Below are positions 17,249 to 25,743 of a stretch of DNA of 64,000 bases, piece by piece. The DNA comes from Polaribacter butkevichii. GTDB taxonomy: Bacteria > Bacteroidota > Bacteroidia > Flavobacteriales > Flavobacteriaceae. The position numbers and the translations under genes were made by a program. Below the pieces are notes generated by a model. It was given only the letters and a program-made list of their open reading frames with translations, did not search any database and was not told where the DNA came from. Every line of letters begins with the position of its first letter. Within the stretch, counting starts at the first letter, position 1. The DNA lies in NCBI RefSeq assembly GCF_038024105.1, contig NZ_CP150661.1, positions 2,623,001 through 2,687,000 on the forward strand. The letters are read 5' to 3'.

Positions 17249-17965
17249 TTAAAAAGAAAAAGAGTTTTTAAGTTTCTGTAGGTATTCTTTTCCAATAGGA
17301 ATAAAATTTTCTTCTAAATCCTGAAGTGTATCCGTTGGTTGTAAAAAGAGTTGTCCTTTTCTAGTATTTAATCTTTCAATACAGTTTTTATTTACAATAA
17401 AACTTCTATGAACACGAATAAATTTTTTAGGTAACGTTTCTTCAAAATGTTTTAAAGATTTTGATGTTGAAAAACTTTTTCCGTTTGCATTAAAAATACT
17501 TGTATAATTTCTTTCCGCTTGTAAAAAAGAAATTTCATTATAGTGTAAAAGATAGATATCTGCCCCTGTTTTTACTACAAGGTGTGTTTGTCTTTCTGTA
17601 AATACTTTTTCAAAAAATAGTAATGAATTTTCTAGTTCTACAGCCTCTGTTGGCTTACTTAAAAAATAAGAAACTTGGTTGTTTACTGCTTCTTTTGCAT
17701 AATAATTATGTTTTGTTGTCATAATAATTATTGGCAAATCAGTAAAAAACTCTTTTAATTTAGGAATAAGTGTAAAGGAATTTCTATCATTAATTTCTAC
17801 ATCTAAAAAAATAAGATTGGGTTTTGCTTTCACAATTAAAGAAAAACCATCTTCTAAATTTGTTGCTGTAGCTATAAATTTATAATCAGAATGTTCATCT
17901 AAAGCTGTTTTTAAATCTTCAAAATCATCAATTTTATCTTGTATAATGATATATGTATATTTCAT
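17249..17965 (-). CDS. LytTR-type response regulator
   Basis: The N-terminal receiver domain has the phospho-acceptor Asp in NLIFLDVEIND and the conserved Lys in FLSKPTE. The C-terminal LytTR DNA-binding domain (about residues 125-235) has KKFIRVHRSFIVNKNCIERL. Such regulators usually pair with a LytS-type sensor kinase, but none is adjacent, so this is an orphan. I start at the ATG at 17965 (MKYTYIII); an upstream ATG at 18013 would add 16 lysine-rich residues before the receiver fold. The receiver lacks the usual N-terminal DD pair, having QDKIDDFED instead, so phosphorylation chemistry may be altered. Confidence 0.88.
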   Translation of the reverse strand: MKYTYIIIQDKIDDFEDLKTALDEHSDYKFIATATNLEDGFSLIVKAKPNLIFLDVEINDRNSFTLIPKLKEFFTDLPIIIMTTKHNYYAKEAVNNQVSYFLSKPTEAVELENSLLFFEKVFTERQTHLVVKTGADIYLLHYNEISFLQAERNYTSIFNANGKSFSTSKSLKHFEETLPKKFIRVHRSFIVNKNCIERLNTRKGQLFLQPTDTLQDLEENFIPIGKEYLQKLKNSFSF

Positions 17966-18129
17966 TTTATGCTTTTTAAAAGGTATCATCTTCAAAAAAT
18001 AAACCTTTTGCAAATTTATAAATAAAAAGTATTAATTACTAAATATACAGTACAAACATATATTTTTAAAGGATTAAATAAAATATTCAAAACTACAATT
18101 ATCATATTTTAAGCTCTAAAAAACAACTA

Positions 18130-18672
18130 TTAAGGGTTTAAAACTTTATATAACTGACTCATTTTTCGTACTTCTTTATATAATAAATCATATGCTAAAA
18201 AAGTATGAGAATGATACACAAACCCTAACTTTTTATAAAACTGAAAAGCTTGTGGTTGTTCATCCATAGCATCTAACCAAATGGCATTGTATCCTTTTTT
18301 AATTGCTCTTTCTGATAACCAAGCAACTAATTTTTTACCAATTCCGTTTCCTTGTGTTTTTTTATGAAGATAAATTCGGTGTAACTTTACTTGTTTTTCT
18401 TCGGATAAACCTTGCAAAGTTTCATCCCAAATAATTCTAAAATTACCCACAATTTCATCTTTAAATAGTACAAAATAATACGCTGTATTTTCTTCGGATA
18501 ATTCTTTTAAGATATGCGCTTTAGCGTATTGAGAATTTACATACCAATCTCCATTATCTGTCCAAAAATGGCTGTAAGCTAAAGGGTAAACCTCACGCAT
18601 AACATTATACAATTTGGTACAATCTTCTGTTTTTATCTTTTGTAAGGATAGTTGTTCTGTTAGATGAATCAT
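18130..18672 (-). CDS. GNAT-family N-acetyltransferase
   Basis: This soluble 180-residue protein has the GNAT core: the acetyl-CoA-binding segment LHKKTQGNGIGKKLVAWL (Q/RxxGxG/A) near residue 110 and the downstream FYKKLGFVYHS strand. The target of acetylation cannot be predicted. It is a single gene, upstream of no clear partner and on the same strand as recA but separated by the recA terminator. Confidence 0.9.
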   Translation of the reverse strand: MIHLTEQLSLQKIKTEDCTKLYNVMREVYPLAYSHFWTDNGDWYVNSQYAKAHILKELSEENTAYYFVLFKDEIVGNFRIIWDETLQGLSEEKQVKLHRIYLHKKTQGNGIGKKLVAWLSERAIKKGYNAIWLDAMDEQPQAFQFYKKLGFVYHSHTFLAYDLLYKEVRKMSQLYKVLNP

Positions 18673-18772
18673 GCTACAAACCTATAAAAGTAATCACTGT
18701 CTTGCAAAAGCACATATATATTGCACAATAAAAAATAGTTTGTTGTATTATACTTTTAGAAAACGCATAAAA

Positions 18773-18807
18773 AAACTGCTATAGATTGATTACTTCTATA
18801 GCAGTTT
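18773..18807 (-). terminator. Rho-independent terminator of recA
   Basis: AAACTGCTATAGA and TCTATAGCAGTTT form a perfect stem. On the minus strand it is followed by a T run, 28 bases past the recA stop codon. Confidence 0.88.
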
Positions 18808-18834
18808 AATAATAATAGTTAGAACTTTTAATAT

Positions 18835-19842
18835 TTATTCTTGATTTTCAATAGCAATCTTAATTTTACCTTCAAGTTCTTCAGCTAATTCTGGATTGTC
18901 TTTAATTAAACCTTTAACAGCATCTCTACCCTGACCTAATTTTGTTTCTCCGTAACTAAACCAAGAACCACTTTTCTTTACAATACCTAATTCTACACCA
19001 ATATCTAAAATTTCACCAACTTTAGAGATTCCTTGCCCGTACATAATATCAAATTCTGCAATTTGAAAAGGCGGTGCTACTTTATTTTTAACAACTTTAA
19101 CTTTAGTACTGTTACCAATAACTCTATCTCCGTCTTTAAGTTGTGTTCTTCTTCTAATATCTAAACGTACAGAAGCATAGAATTTTAATGCGTTACCACC
19201 CGTTGTAGTTTCTGGGTTACCAAACATTACACCAATTTTTTCACGTAATTGGTTAATAAATATAACTGTACATTTTGTTTTAGAAATAGTACCTGTTAAT
19301 TTACGTAATGCTTGAGACATTAAACGAGCATGTAAACCCATTTTAGAATCTCCCATTTCTCCTTCAATCTCGGATTTTGGAGTTAATGCTGCCACAGAAT
19401 CAATAACAACAATATCAATTGCACCAGAACGAATTAAGTTTTCTGCAATTTCTAATGCTTGCTCACCATGATCTGGTTGAGAAATAATTAAATTATCGAT
19501 ATCTACTCCTAAATTTTCTGCGTAAAATTTATCAAATGCGTGCTCTGCATCAATAAATGCTGCAATTCCTCCAGCTTTTTGAGCTTCTGCAATTGCATGC
19601 AACGTTAAAGTAGTTTTACCAGAAGATTCTGGTCCGTAAATTTCAATAACTCTTCCTCTTGGATAACCGCCTACGCCTAAGGCTAAATCTAACCCTAAAG
19701 AACCAGATGAAATTGCATCTATATCTTCGGTAACTACATCACCTAATTTCATTACGGCTCCTTTACCATAAGTCTTATCTAGCTTATCTAGAGTAAGTTG
19801 AAGTGCTTTTAGCTTTGCTGTTTTTTCTTTATCTGCCGCCAT
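18835..19842 (-). CDS. recA: Recombinase A
   Basis: RecA forms filaments on single-stranded DNA, drives homologous recombination and triggers the SOS response. The Walker A motif GPESSGKT is at residues 70-77. The Walker B strand VVIDSVAAL, the L1/L2 DNA-binding regions ([18 protein letters not shown] and [22 protein letters not shown]) and the [14 protein letters not shown] block are all present. Its 335 residues are typical for Bacteroidota. I see no convincing LexA box in the 110-base divergent intergenic region shared with the epimerase gene. Confidence 0.97.
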   Translation of the reverse strand: MAADKEKTAKLKALQLTLDKLDKTYGKGAVMKLGDVVTEDIDAISSGSLGLDLALGVGGYPRGRVIEIYGPESSGKTTLTLHAIAEAQKAGGIAAFIDAEHAFDKFYAENLGVDIDNLIISQPDHGEQALEIAENLIRSGAIDIVVIDSVAALTPKSEIEGEMGDSKMGLHARLMSQALRKLTGTISKTKCTVIFINQLREKIGVMFGNPETTTGGNALKFYASVRLDIRRRTQLKDGDRVIGNSTKVKVVKNKVAPPFQIAEFDIMYGQGISKVGEILDIGVELGIVKKSGSWFSYGETKLGQGRDAVKGLIKDNPELAEELEGKIKIAIENQE

Positions 19843-19955
19843 TAATCTTGCTTGTTTTATTTTTAAATAAGTGCCACAAGTTACAAAAAACTTAAATTAG
19901 TTTCCTAAAAAATAGCATTCAAATTTATTCTATTTTTGTAAAAAGTCTAAGAGTA

Positions 19956-20747
19956 ATGAGTTCTACAGTATTTTTAAAAAATAAAGAGTCTAAAGTTGCA
20001 ATCGAAAAAGGAGAACTAATTAGTTTTCAGAAAAACAACCAAGAGTACATTCATCAAAAAGGAAGTAAAGGTTGGCGTAATTCTGATGACGAAATGTTTC
20101 CGGTAATTGGCCCAACTTCTAAAAATAATTTTAGAGTGCATACCAAAAATGGTGATGCTATTTTAGATCAACATGGTTTGTTAAGAGAAATGGATTATTC
20201 TTTAATTTCTTCGGATGAAAGCAGTGCTAAATTCATCAAAAAATATAAAAAGAATACAGCAATCATCAACAGTAAATTTCCTGTAAAATCTACAGAAGAA
20301 AAACTTTTTTGGCCTTTCGATTTTACATTCGAAAAGAATTTTACCTTAAAAAACGATGTTTTAACAATCGATTTTATCATCGAATCAGAAAAAGGAATGC
20401 CTTTTATGTTAGGCTATCATCCTGCATTTTTATTATCTAATACAGGTACTGAAACCTTAATTTCTAACGATACAGAAATTACTTTAGCAGATGTTTATAA
20501 AGCAGGTTCTAATGCTTGTCCGGTTTTAAATGCTGATAAAATCATCTTAAAAAATAGTGATAAAAACGACATAGAAATTACCACAAAAAACTTTGATAAT
20601 TTTATGTTATGGACAGAAGTTGAAAACATGCTTTGTATTGAACCAATTACACAGTATACTTCTTACACAGACCAAAAATTCTCTGAAGAAAACATGCGTT
20701 TATCCGAAGGAAAAAATACTTTTTCTGTAACAATTAAAGTCTTATAA
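19956..20747 (+). CDS. Aldose 1-epimerase-family protein
   Basis: The 263-residue beta-sandwich protein belongs to the galactose mutarotase-like fold, closest to the LacX/YeaD-type group: the substrate-site segment GYHPAFLL with its histidine, the opening strand SKVAIEKGELISFQKNN, and the LCIEPITQYT carboxylate strand near the end. It would interconvert anomers of a hexose or hexose-phosphate in the cytoplasm. It is divergent from recA. TATTTTTG at 19931-19938 is a plausible -7 promoter element 18 bases before the start. Confidence 0.85.
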   Translation: MSSTVFLKNKESKVAIEKGELISFQKNNQEYIHQKGSKGWRNSDDEMFPVIGPTSKNNFRVHTKNGDAILDQHGLLREMDYSLISSDESSAKFIKKYKKNTAIINSKFPVKSTEEKLFWPFDFTFEKNFTLKNDVLTIDFIIESEKGMPFMLGYHPAFLLSNTGTETLISNDTEITLADVYKAGSNACPVLNADKIILKNSDKNDIEITTKNFDNFMLWTEVENMLCIEPITQYTSYTDQKFSEENMRLSEGKNTFSVTIKVL

Positions 20748-20806
20748 TTTCTTTAAAAAAACTTAGTTATCTAATTTATAAATATTAAAACTTCATCCTA
20801 AACAAA

Positions 20807-21604
20807 ATGATAAAATATTCTTTAATTCTTAGCGTACTCTTACTTTTTTCTTGTAAAAATAAACCGACAACTCCAACTAATGTTGTGTCAGAAAATAAAA
20901 CGATACAAGAAGAAACAAAACCTAATTTAGAAAAAGAAACCATTACATTTCCGTCTAAAGATAGTTTGCCAATTACTGCAGATATTTATAAAATTAAAGA
21001 AACGCCTATTACTGTTTTATTATGCCATCAGGCAGGTTATAGTAGAGGAGAATATAAAGACACTGCCATAGAATTAAATAAATTAGGATATTCTGTAATG
21101 GCAATAGATCAACGTTCTGGCAACACTGTAAATACTATAGATAACCAAACAGCAATTGCTGCCAAAACAAAAGGTTTAGGGCTTACTTATTTAGATGCAA
21201 GGCAAGATATTGAAGCTGCAATAGATTATGTATATCAACAAAACGGAGGAAAACAAATTTTGTTAGTTGGTAGTTCTTATTCTTCTTCTTTAGCGCTTTT
21301 AATGGGAGAAAATAATTCTAAAATTAAAGCAGTAGCAGCTTTTAGTCCTGGTGAATATTTTAAAGGTATTGATATCAATAAAGCCATAAGTACGTATACT
21401 AAACCTGTTTTTGTAACTTCTTCTAAAAGTGAAAGTGCCGGTGTAACTACTTTGGTAAATAAAATAAAGCCTATTTATGTAACTCATTTTATACCAGAAG
21501 TAAAAGGTATTCATGGTTCTAGAGCGTTGTGGAAAACTACAGAAGGTAATGAAACTTATTGGGCTTCATTTAATGATTTTTTATCTTCTTTAAAAGCTCA
21601 ATAA
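20807..21604 (+). CDS. Alpha/beta hydrolase lipoprotein, dienelactone hydrolase-like
   Basis: The signal segment ends at LLLFSC (Cys16), so the protein is lipidated. The mature domain is an alpha/beta hydrolase: VLLCHQAGYSRGEY (oxyanion loop), YSVMAIDQRSG, the nucleophile elbow GSSYSSS near residue 150, and KGIHGSRALW with the presumed catalytic histidine. It probably cleaves small esters or lactones in the cell envelope. Only one base separates it from the downstream pseudouridine synthase frame, so the two are co-transcribed despite unrelated roles. Confidence 0.83.
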   Translation: MIKYSLILSVLLLFSCKNKPTTPTNVVSENKTIQEETKPNLEKETITFPSKDSLPITADIYKIKETPITVLLCHQAGYSRGEYKDTAIELNKLGYSVMAIDQRSGNTVNTIDNQTAIAAKTKGLGLTYLDARQDIEAAIDYVYQQNGGKQILLVGSSYSSSLALLMGENNSKIKAVAAFSPGEYFKGIDINKAISTYTKPVFVTSSKSESAGVTTLVNKIKPIYVTHFIPEVKGIHGSRALWKTTEGNETYWASFNDFLSSLKAQ

Positions 21605-21605
21605 A

Positions 21606-22175
21606 TTGATAGAAAACCATCGTCATTTTATAATTCACAAACCTTGGGGAATGATTTCTCAGTTTGTAAATCCCGCAAAGCGGAAGAAAAAATTACTAGG
21701 AGAATTACACGATTTTCCAGAAGGAACCATGGCTATAGGTCGTTTAGATGTTCCGTCTGAAGGCTTACTATTATTAACAACTGATGGTAAAGTTTCTGCA
21801 GAAATTAGATCTCATAAATACGAAAAAGAATATTACGTTCAGGTTGATGGAGTTATCACCCAAAAAGAAATTGAGCAATTACAAACCGGAGTAGAAATTG
21901 GTTTTAATGGCAAAAAATACATAACAAAACCTGGTAAAGCTTTTATAATAGAAGATCCTAAATTTCCGCTAAGAAGTATGAAAATTAGGGATGAAAGACA
22001 CGGACCAACAAGCTGGGTTTCTATTATTATTACAGAAGGTAAATTTAGACAAGTTAGAAAAATGACTGCAGCTGTAGGTTTACCAACTTTACGTTTAATT
22101 CGTGTTAGAATAGGAGAAATTACTTTGGGAGATTTAGAAATTTGTGGTGTAAAAGAAGTTGATACCCTAATGTAA
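21606..22175 (+). CDS. Pseudouridine synthase, RsuA/RluE family
   Basis: The catalytic motif GRLDVPSEGLLLLTTDG, with the active-site Asp, lies near residues 41-57, and the family C-terminal segment EGKFRQVRKMTAAVGLPTLRLIRVRIG is intact. At 189 residues with no N-terminal S4 domain it is closest to RluE, which modifies 23S rRNA U2457 in E. coli. The RluE target is inferred, not proven. The frame begins at a TTG at 21606 directly after the upstream stop; the next ATG (residue 16) would cut into the first conserved strand, so TTG is preferred. Confidence 0.9.
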   Translation: MIENHRHFIIHKPWGMISQFVNPAKRKKKLLGELHDFPEGTMAIGRLDVPSEGLLLLTTDGKVSAEIRSHKYEKEYYVQVDGVITQKEIEQLQTGVEIGFNGKKYITKPGKAFIIEDPKFPLRSMKIRDERHGPTSWVSIIITEGKFRQVRKMTAAVGLPTLRLIRVRIGEITLGDLEICGVKEVDTLM

Positions 22176-22219
22176 CATTCATCACAAAAAAAAAGTATTT
22201 ATCTTTATATTTTTGCAAA

Positions 22220-22330
22220 ATGAATAATTCTAACACCACTTTATACATAGTTGCGGCAGTAATCATTTTACACTTTTTAGTAGGTTTTGGTTACTTAATT
22301 TATAAGATGACAAAAAAGGAAGATAAATAA
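22220..22330 (+). CDS. Small single-pass membrane protein, 36 aa
   Basis: The ATG at 22220 opens a 36-codon frame encoding MNNSNTTLYIVAAVIILHFL, continuing hydrophobic to LIYKM and ending in a charged KKEDK tail. It would be a single membrane helix with a short cytoplasmic end. A TATTTTTG (-7-like) at 22208-22215 lies just before the start codon, which would leave an almost leaderless message, and a terminator overlaps the stop. Gene-like context makes it credible, but there is no family evidence. Confidence 0.5.
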   Translation: MNNSNTTLYIVAAVIILHFLVGFGYLIYKMTKKEDK

Positions 22331-22347
22331 TTATCTCCCTTTTTTTT
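22313..22347 (+). terminator. Rho-independent terminator overlapping small gene end
   Basis: AAAAAGG-A-AGATAA pairs with TTATCT-C-CCTTTTT around an ATAA loop and runs into T residues. The stem includes the last codons of the 36-aa gene. Confidence 0.7.
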
Positions 22348-22451
22348 GAATCAACAACCTAGACCCAAGGGTACGACGTATGCTTCCGAAACATGTTTTT
22401 TAATTTCGATACAATAATCTGGTAATTAAATCCTTGGCTATCGCCCTGCGA

Positions 22452-23036
22452 TTAAAATTCAAATCCTAAATAGAGCTGCCATACTCTATTTTTTGGCTTG
22501 TCTTGGTCATAAACATCACTTTGACCTAAATGGTATCTTACTCCTAAACTTACGCCTCCATCACTCTTAAAACCGGTTCCTACATTTACGCCCCAATCTA
22601 AATTACTAGGTTCAAATTCTTCTGATGTATCATATAAAATAAAACCTGCATCAAAGGTTTCTTTGTGCGAAATTGAAAATCCTATTTGTGGTCCTGCTTC
22701 AATAAAAAAACTTTTTACAGGATATAATTTTAACATCAATGGTACATTTATATAATCTAACTTTTGTGTGTACGTTCCGTTATCATCTATAATTTTATAA
22801 CCTTGTTTAGAGTACAAAATTTCTGGCTGAATAGAAAGGAATTTACCAATGTAAGATTCGCCATAAATACCTATGTGATATCCGTGTAACCTACCCGTTT
22901 CTGAGCTTCCATCGAAACTAACTGAAGAGATATTATATCCTCCTTTAATACCCGCTGTAGCCCTATTTTTATCTTGTGCATTTACAGATAAAAGACCTGT
23001 AATTAATAATGCTATTGTTATATATAATGTTTTCAT
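22452..23036 (-). CDS. Outer-membrane beta-barrel protein, 194 aa
   Basis: A signal peptide (residues 1-20, ending SVNAQ) precedes a small barrel of alternating strands (GIKGGYNISSVSF, GYHIGIYGESYIG, FLSIQPEILYSKQGY, YINVPLMLKLYPV, FFIEAGPQIGFSI) ending in the aromatic VWQLYLGFEF expected for outer-membrane insertion. It matches the PorT/OMP_b-brl group common in Flavobacteria. An ECF-type promoter box lies just upstream (23081-23108), tying its expression to the sigma/anti-sigma system at 25.2-29.2 kb. Its function, whether pore, receptor or structural, is unknown. Confidence 0.85.
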   Translation of the reverse strand: MKTLYITIALLITGLLSVNAQDKNRATAGIKGGYNISSVSFDGSSETGRLHGYHIGIYGESYIGKFLSIQPEILYSKQGYKIIDDNGTYTQKLDYINVPLMLKLYPVKSFFIEAGPQIGFSISHKETFDAGFILYDTSEEFEPSNLDWGVNVGTGFKSDGGVSLGVRYHLGQSDVYDQDKPKNRVWQLYLGFEF

Positions 23037-23080
23037 TTTAAATAATTTTAAAGTTTATATTTATTGTTCTCGTATATAAG

Positions 23081-23108
23081 ACAACTCAACTTTATTTTAC
23101 CCTACCTT
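23081..23108 (-). promoter_or_regulatory. ECF-sigma promoter box, copy a (before beta-barrel gene)
   Basis: On the minus strand: AAGGTAGGGTAAA, 9 bases, AGTTGT. The same two blocks with the same 9-base spacer occur at 25088-25115, 25156-25183 and 25744-25771. The box ends 45 bases before the start codon at 23036. Confidence 0.8.
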
Positions 23109-23113
23109 TATTT

Positions 23114-23896
23114 TTACTTTCCGCCATTGGCTTTTAAATCTGCCAAACATTGTGCATCTAAAGTTGGTACTTGTCCGCCAGAAATCATGGTACCAATTCC
23201 TTGGCTAGTTTCTGCTGCCCAATACATTAAACAATCTTCTTCATCGCAATGCTTTGGATGTTCTGTATCTTCATGATCACTTTGTAACTCGGTTCCTAAA
23301 TTTGTTAACCCTAAAATATGGCCAAATTCGTGATGAATTACAGATGATTCTAATAAGCTTCTTTCTGGTTCAAAAGCACTGTTGCTTAAACCATGAATTG
23401 TTTCTTCGTAAATAACAAAAGAAGTGTTCCAATATGCAGAACCTAAAATTGCGCTAGAATTAGTATCACTAGAAGATTTACCATTGATAAATAATACCCA
23501 AACAGCAATTGTTGTATCAGAATTATAAGTAGTTCTGTTTGTTTTTTCTAAAGCTACTACTTCATCTAAAGTATAAACTTCTTTATTTGTAGCGGCTATT
23601 TCTTTAATACTAAATATTACTCCTTCTGGTTTGTTAGTTCTGTTAGTAATAAAGCTTTTAAAATTGTTTATGGCTGCATCAGAAGGCTTAAAACCTTCTA
23701 TATATGCAAGTTCTACAATCATTTTTTTAAAGGTATTTGCAGAAAGTAAATCGTTAGCAGAAGAACCTGTGGCTTGTCTATTTGTAGCTACATTAACGGT
23801 ATTACCTGTTTCTCCTTCTATTATATCGTCATTTTCTGACGAACAAGAAATAAGGATACTACTCACTAAAATTACACTTAAAAAAATATTTTTCAT
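23114..23896 (-). CDS. Zinc metalloprotease lipoprotein (metzincin-like)
   Basis: The signal segment ends SSILISC (Cys18), marking a lipoprotein. The zinc site is HEFGH at residues 189-193 with GLTNLGT following, a downstream histidine in SDHEDTEH as probable third ligand, and a Met-turn candidate in CLMYW, which also carries one of two nearby cysteines. This is the matrixin-like layout of a family common in Flavobacteria. Residues 50-170 form an unassigned prodomain-like region. It lies between two ECF-box genes on the same strand and has no box of its own, so it is probably read from the upstream lipoprotein transcript. Confidence 0.82.
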   Translation of the reverse strand: MKNIFLSVILVSSILISCSSENDDIIEGETGNTVNVATNRQATGSSANDLLSANTFKKMIVELAYIEGFKPSDAAINNFKSFITNRTNKPEGVIFSIKEIAATNKEVYTLDEVVALEKTNRTTYNSDTTIAVWVLFINGKSSSDTNSSAILGSAYWNTSFVIYEETIHGLSNSAFEPERSLLESSVIHHEFGHILGLTNLGTELQSDHEDTEHPKHCDEEDCLMYWAAETSQGIGTMISGGQVPTLDAQCLADLKANGGK

Positions 23897-23913
23897 TTTA
23901 CTTTTATTTAAAA

Positions 23914-23950
23914 CTTTACAACTAAAATTTTGGGAATAATAGTTGTAAAG
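23914..23950. other. Perfect 11-bp inverted repeat between lipoprotein and metalloprotease genes
   Basis: CTTTACAACTA and TAGTTGTAAAG are separated by 15 bases (AAATTTTGGGAATAA). There is no T run on the minus strand, so it is not a typical terminator. It could be an mRNA processing or stabilising hairpin, or an operator, between the two minus-strand genes. Confidence 0.55.
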
Positions 23951-23990
23951 TTATCATCAACTAACTAAAACCTACTACTACTTCTCCTTT

Positions 23991-25043
23991 TTAAATTTTC
24001 TTAAATGCTAAAGTAACAGAAGCATCTGTTTTGCTTTGTAATGTAATTAAGGTGTTACTAAAAGAGCTAATAACCCAATCATTTCCTAAAGCACTTAGTG
24101 CGGTATTACTAGCAAAATTAATATTTACAAAAGCTTCTGTTTCCGAACTTACCGTATACGTTCCTTCTACTTCTCCTAGTGCAGCATTAACTACATTTGT
24201 AGCCACAATTTTTAAATCGTTAGTAAATTCTATAGACCAATTTGCATAATCGTTTGCAGTATTCGCACCCGCTGTAATAAAAGTTTCTACTTTAAATTTT
24301 GTACCAGATAAAATAGCTTCAACCTCTGCTGCTGTAGTTGCTGCATCTTCTTTTTCATCTTCAAATTGAACACATTCTGAAATAGCATTTTGAAATTCTG
24401 CATCACTTTTAATTGTTACAGCAGTTCCGTTACTTAAAGTTGCATTTATTGGATAATTTACGGCAAATAACTCATCAGATTGTAAATCTGTCATAAACGT
24501 ATACAGTTGTTTTTTTGATTGTACAACCACACTTCCGGTTTGTTCTAAACTAATATCATAAGTTAACATGGTAACCGGAAAGTTAATATCTATACAAGAA
24601 ATTGCACCTTTTCCTTGTGCTTCTGCATTTTCACACTCTTGCTGTAAAGCATCAAATTCTGCTTGATTATTAACTTTTACTTCTGTATATTTACTTGTTT
24701 TAACACTAATTGGAAAATTAAAAGATACATTATCAGTATCGTTATTAAATTGTCCCATAATGTTTAAAACTGCAGAAAAATCTAATTTACTAATTAAGGT
24801 AATTTGTTGTCCGTTTACAGTAGCTGTTAAAGGAAATAATAATTCAGTACAAGAATTTCCGTCTAAAAAATCATCATCAGAACCATCATTTTGAGCTGCT
24901 CTTTCATAATTAGAAGCGGTTGGTGATGTAGATGAATTAGCATTTGGATTGGTACCTATTTCTTTGCTTTCTTCAGATTGACAAGAAGTAAATCCTAATA
25001 GTACTGTAAAAGCAATTGCTGTAATTAATTTTAATGTTTTCAT
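23991..25043 (-). CDS. Lipoprotein with two internal repeats and a lipocalin-like C-terminus
   Basis: From the ATG at 25043 (MKTLKLITAI) a signal ends at FTSC (Cys21). A disordered Ser/Asn/Asp linker leads to two related modules. Module 1 (about 65-137) begins CTELLFPLTATVNG and ends QAEFDALQQEC; module 2 (about 150-224) begins CIDINFPVTMLTY and ends DAEFQNAISEC, so each is bracketed by cysteines. Residues 235-350 resemble a lipocalin-like barrel (GTKFKVETFI, WSIEFTNDLKIVA, GTYTV, WVISSFSNTLITL). Two tandem ECF boxes precede it, so it is probably the main target of the sigma factor. An earlier ATG at 25091 overlaps the promoter and is rejected. Binding function is inferred only. Confidence 0.78.
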   Translation of the reverse strand: MKTLKLITAIAFTVLLGFTSCQSEESKEIGTNPNANSSTSPTASNYERAAQNDGSDDDFLDGNSCTELLFPLTATVNGQQITLISKLDFSAVLNIMGQFNNDTDNVSFNFPISVKTSKYTEVKVNNQAEFDALQQECENAEAQGKGAISCIDINFPVTMLTYDISLEQTGSVVVQSKKQLYTFMTDLQSDELFAVNYPINATLSNGTAVTIKSDAEFQNAISECVQFEDEKEDAATTAAEVEAILSGTKFKVETFITAGANTANDYANWSIEFTNDLKIVATNVVNAALGEVEGTYTVSSETEAFVNINFASNTALSALGNDWVISSFSNTLITLQSKTDASVTLAFKKI

Positions 25044-25087
25044 TTTAATAAATTTTATAATTAATGTTTCTTGTTTATATGAGTAAA

Positions 25088-25115
25088 ACAACTTTGTTTT
25101 ATTTTACCCTACCTT
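25088..25115 (-). promoter_or_regulatory. ECF-sigma promoter box, copy b (before lipoprotein gene)
   Basis: Minus strand: AAGGTAGGGTAAA, 9 bases, AGTTGT, then TTTAC. It sits 45 bases before the start codon at 25043, the same distance as copy a from its gene. Confidence 0.82.
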
Positions 25116-25155
25116 TTTTTTAGAATGATTATTTTTTTGTCATTCTGTAAGTAAA

Positions 25156-25183
25156 ACAACTAAACATTTATTTACCCTACCTT
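25156..25183 (-). promoter_or_regulatory. ECF-sigma promoter box, copy c (second, upstream)
   Basis: Minus strand: AAGGTAGGGTAAA, 9 bases, AGTTGTTTTAC. It lies 68 bases upstream of copy b in the same orientation, giving the lipoprotein gene tandem promoters. It points away from the sigma-factor gene that starts at 25225. Confidence 0.78.
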
Positions 25184-25224
25184 TGTTTTAATTTTTTTTT
25201 ATTTTTATTATTTAAAACCCCTAT

Positions 25225-25734
25225 ATGACTAATAAATCTCTTTGTAACGAAATTTATTTTAATGAGTTTTACACTTCTCATATACAATCTGCAAGTAATT
25301 TTGCATTCTATAAGTCTGGTGATAAAAATACGTCTTTAGATTTAGCACAAGAAGCATTTATAAAAATATGGGAACATTGCGCTAAAGTCGATTTTACGAA
25401 AGCAAAGTCTTACTTATTTACAGTTATTAACAATCTTTTTCTTAATAAAGTAAAGCATCAAAAGGTAGTTTTTGAATATGCAAAAAGTAGTCCTTATTTA
25501 GATGTAGATAACCAAAGTCCAGATTATTTATTAGAAGAAGAAGAATTTAAAAACAAGCTAAAAAATGCCATTGCAGGTTTAACAGTAGGCGAGAGGGAAG
25601 TTTTTTTAATGAATAGAATTGATGGAAAAAAATACCGGGAAATTGCAGAAACGTTAGAAATTTCTCAAAAAGCAGTAGAAAAACGAATGTCATCAGCATT
25701 AAAAAAATTAAGAACTAACATAGACGGAATTTAA
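25225..25734 (+). CDS. ECF RNA polymerase sigma factor, FecI-like
   Basis: This 169-residue extracytoplasmic-function sigma factor has region 2 (LDLAQEAFIKIWEHC, then AKSYLFTVINNLFLNKVK), which melts and reads the -10 element, and region 4 (LTVGEREVFLMNRIDGKKYREIAETLEISQKAVEKRMSSALKKL), the -35-binding helix-turn-helix. The next two genes encode a FecR anti-sigma factor and a TonB receptor with an STN domain, the standard cell-surface signalling arrangement. Its likely promoter box occurs four times within 2.7 kb but not in front of this gene in the forward direction. Confidence 0.93.
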   Translation: MTNKSLCNEIYFNEFYTSHIQSASNFAFYKSGDKNTSLDLAQEAFIKIWEHCAKVDFTKAKSYLFTVINNLFLNKVKHQKVVFEYAKSSPYLDVDNQSPDYLLEEEEFKNKLKNAIAGLTVGEREVFLMNRIDGKKYREIAETLEISQKAVEKRMSSALKKLRTNIDGI

Positions 25735-25743
25735 TACCAATGT

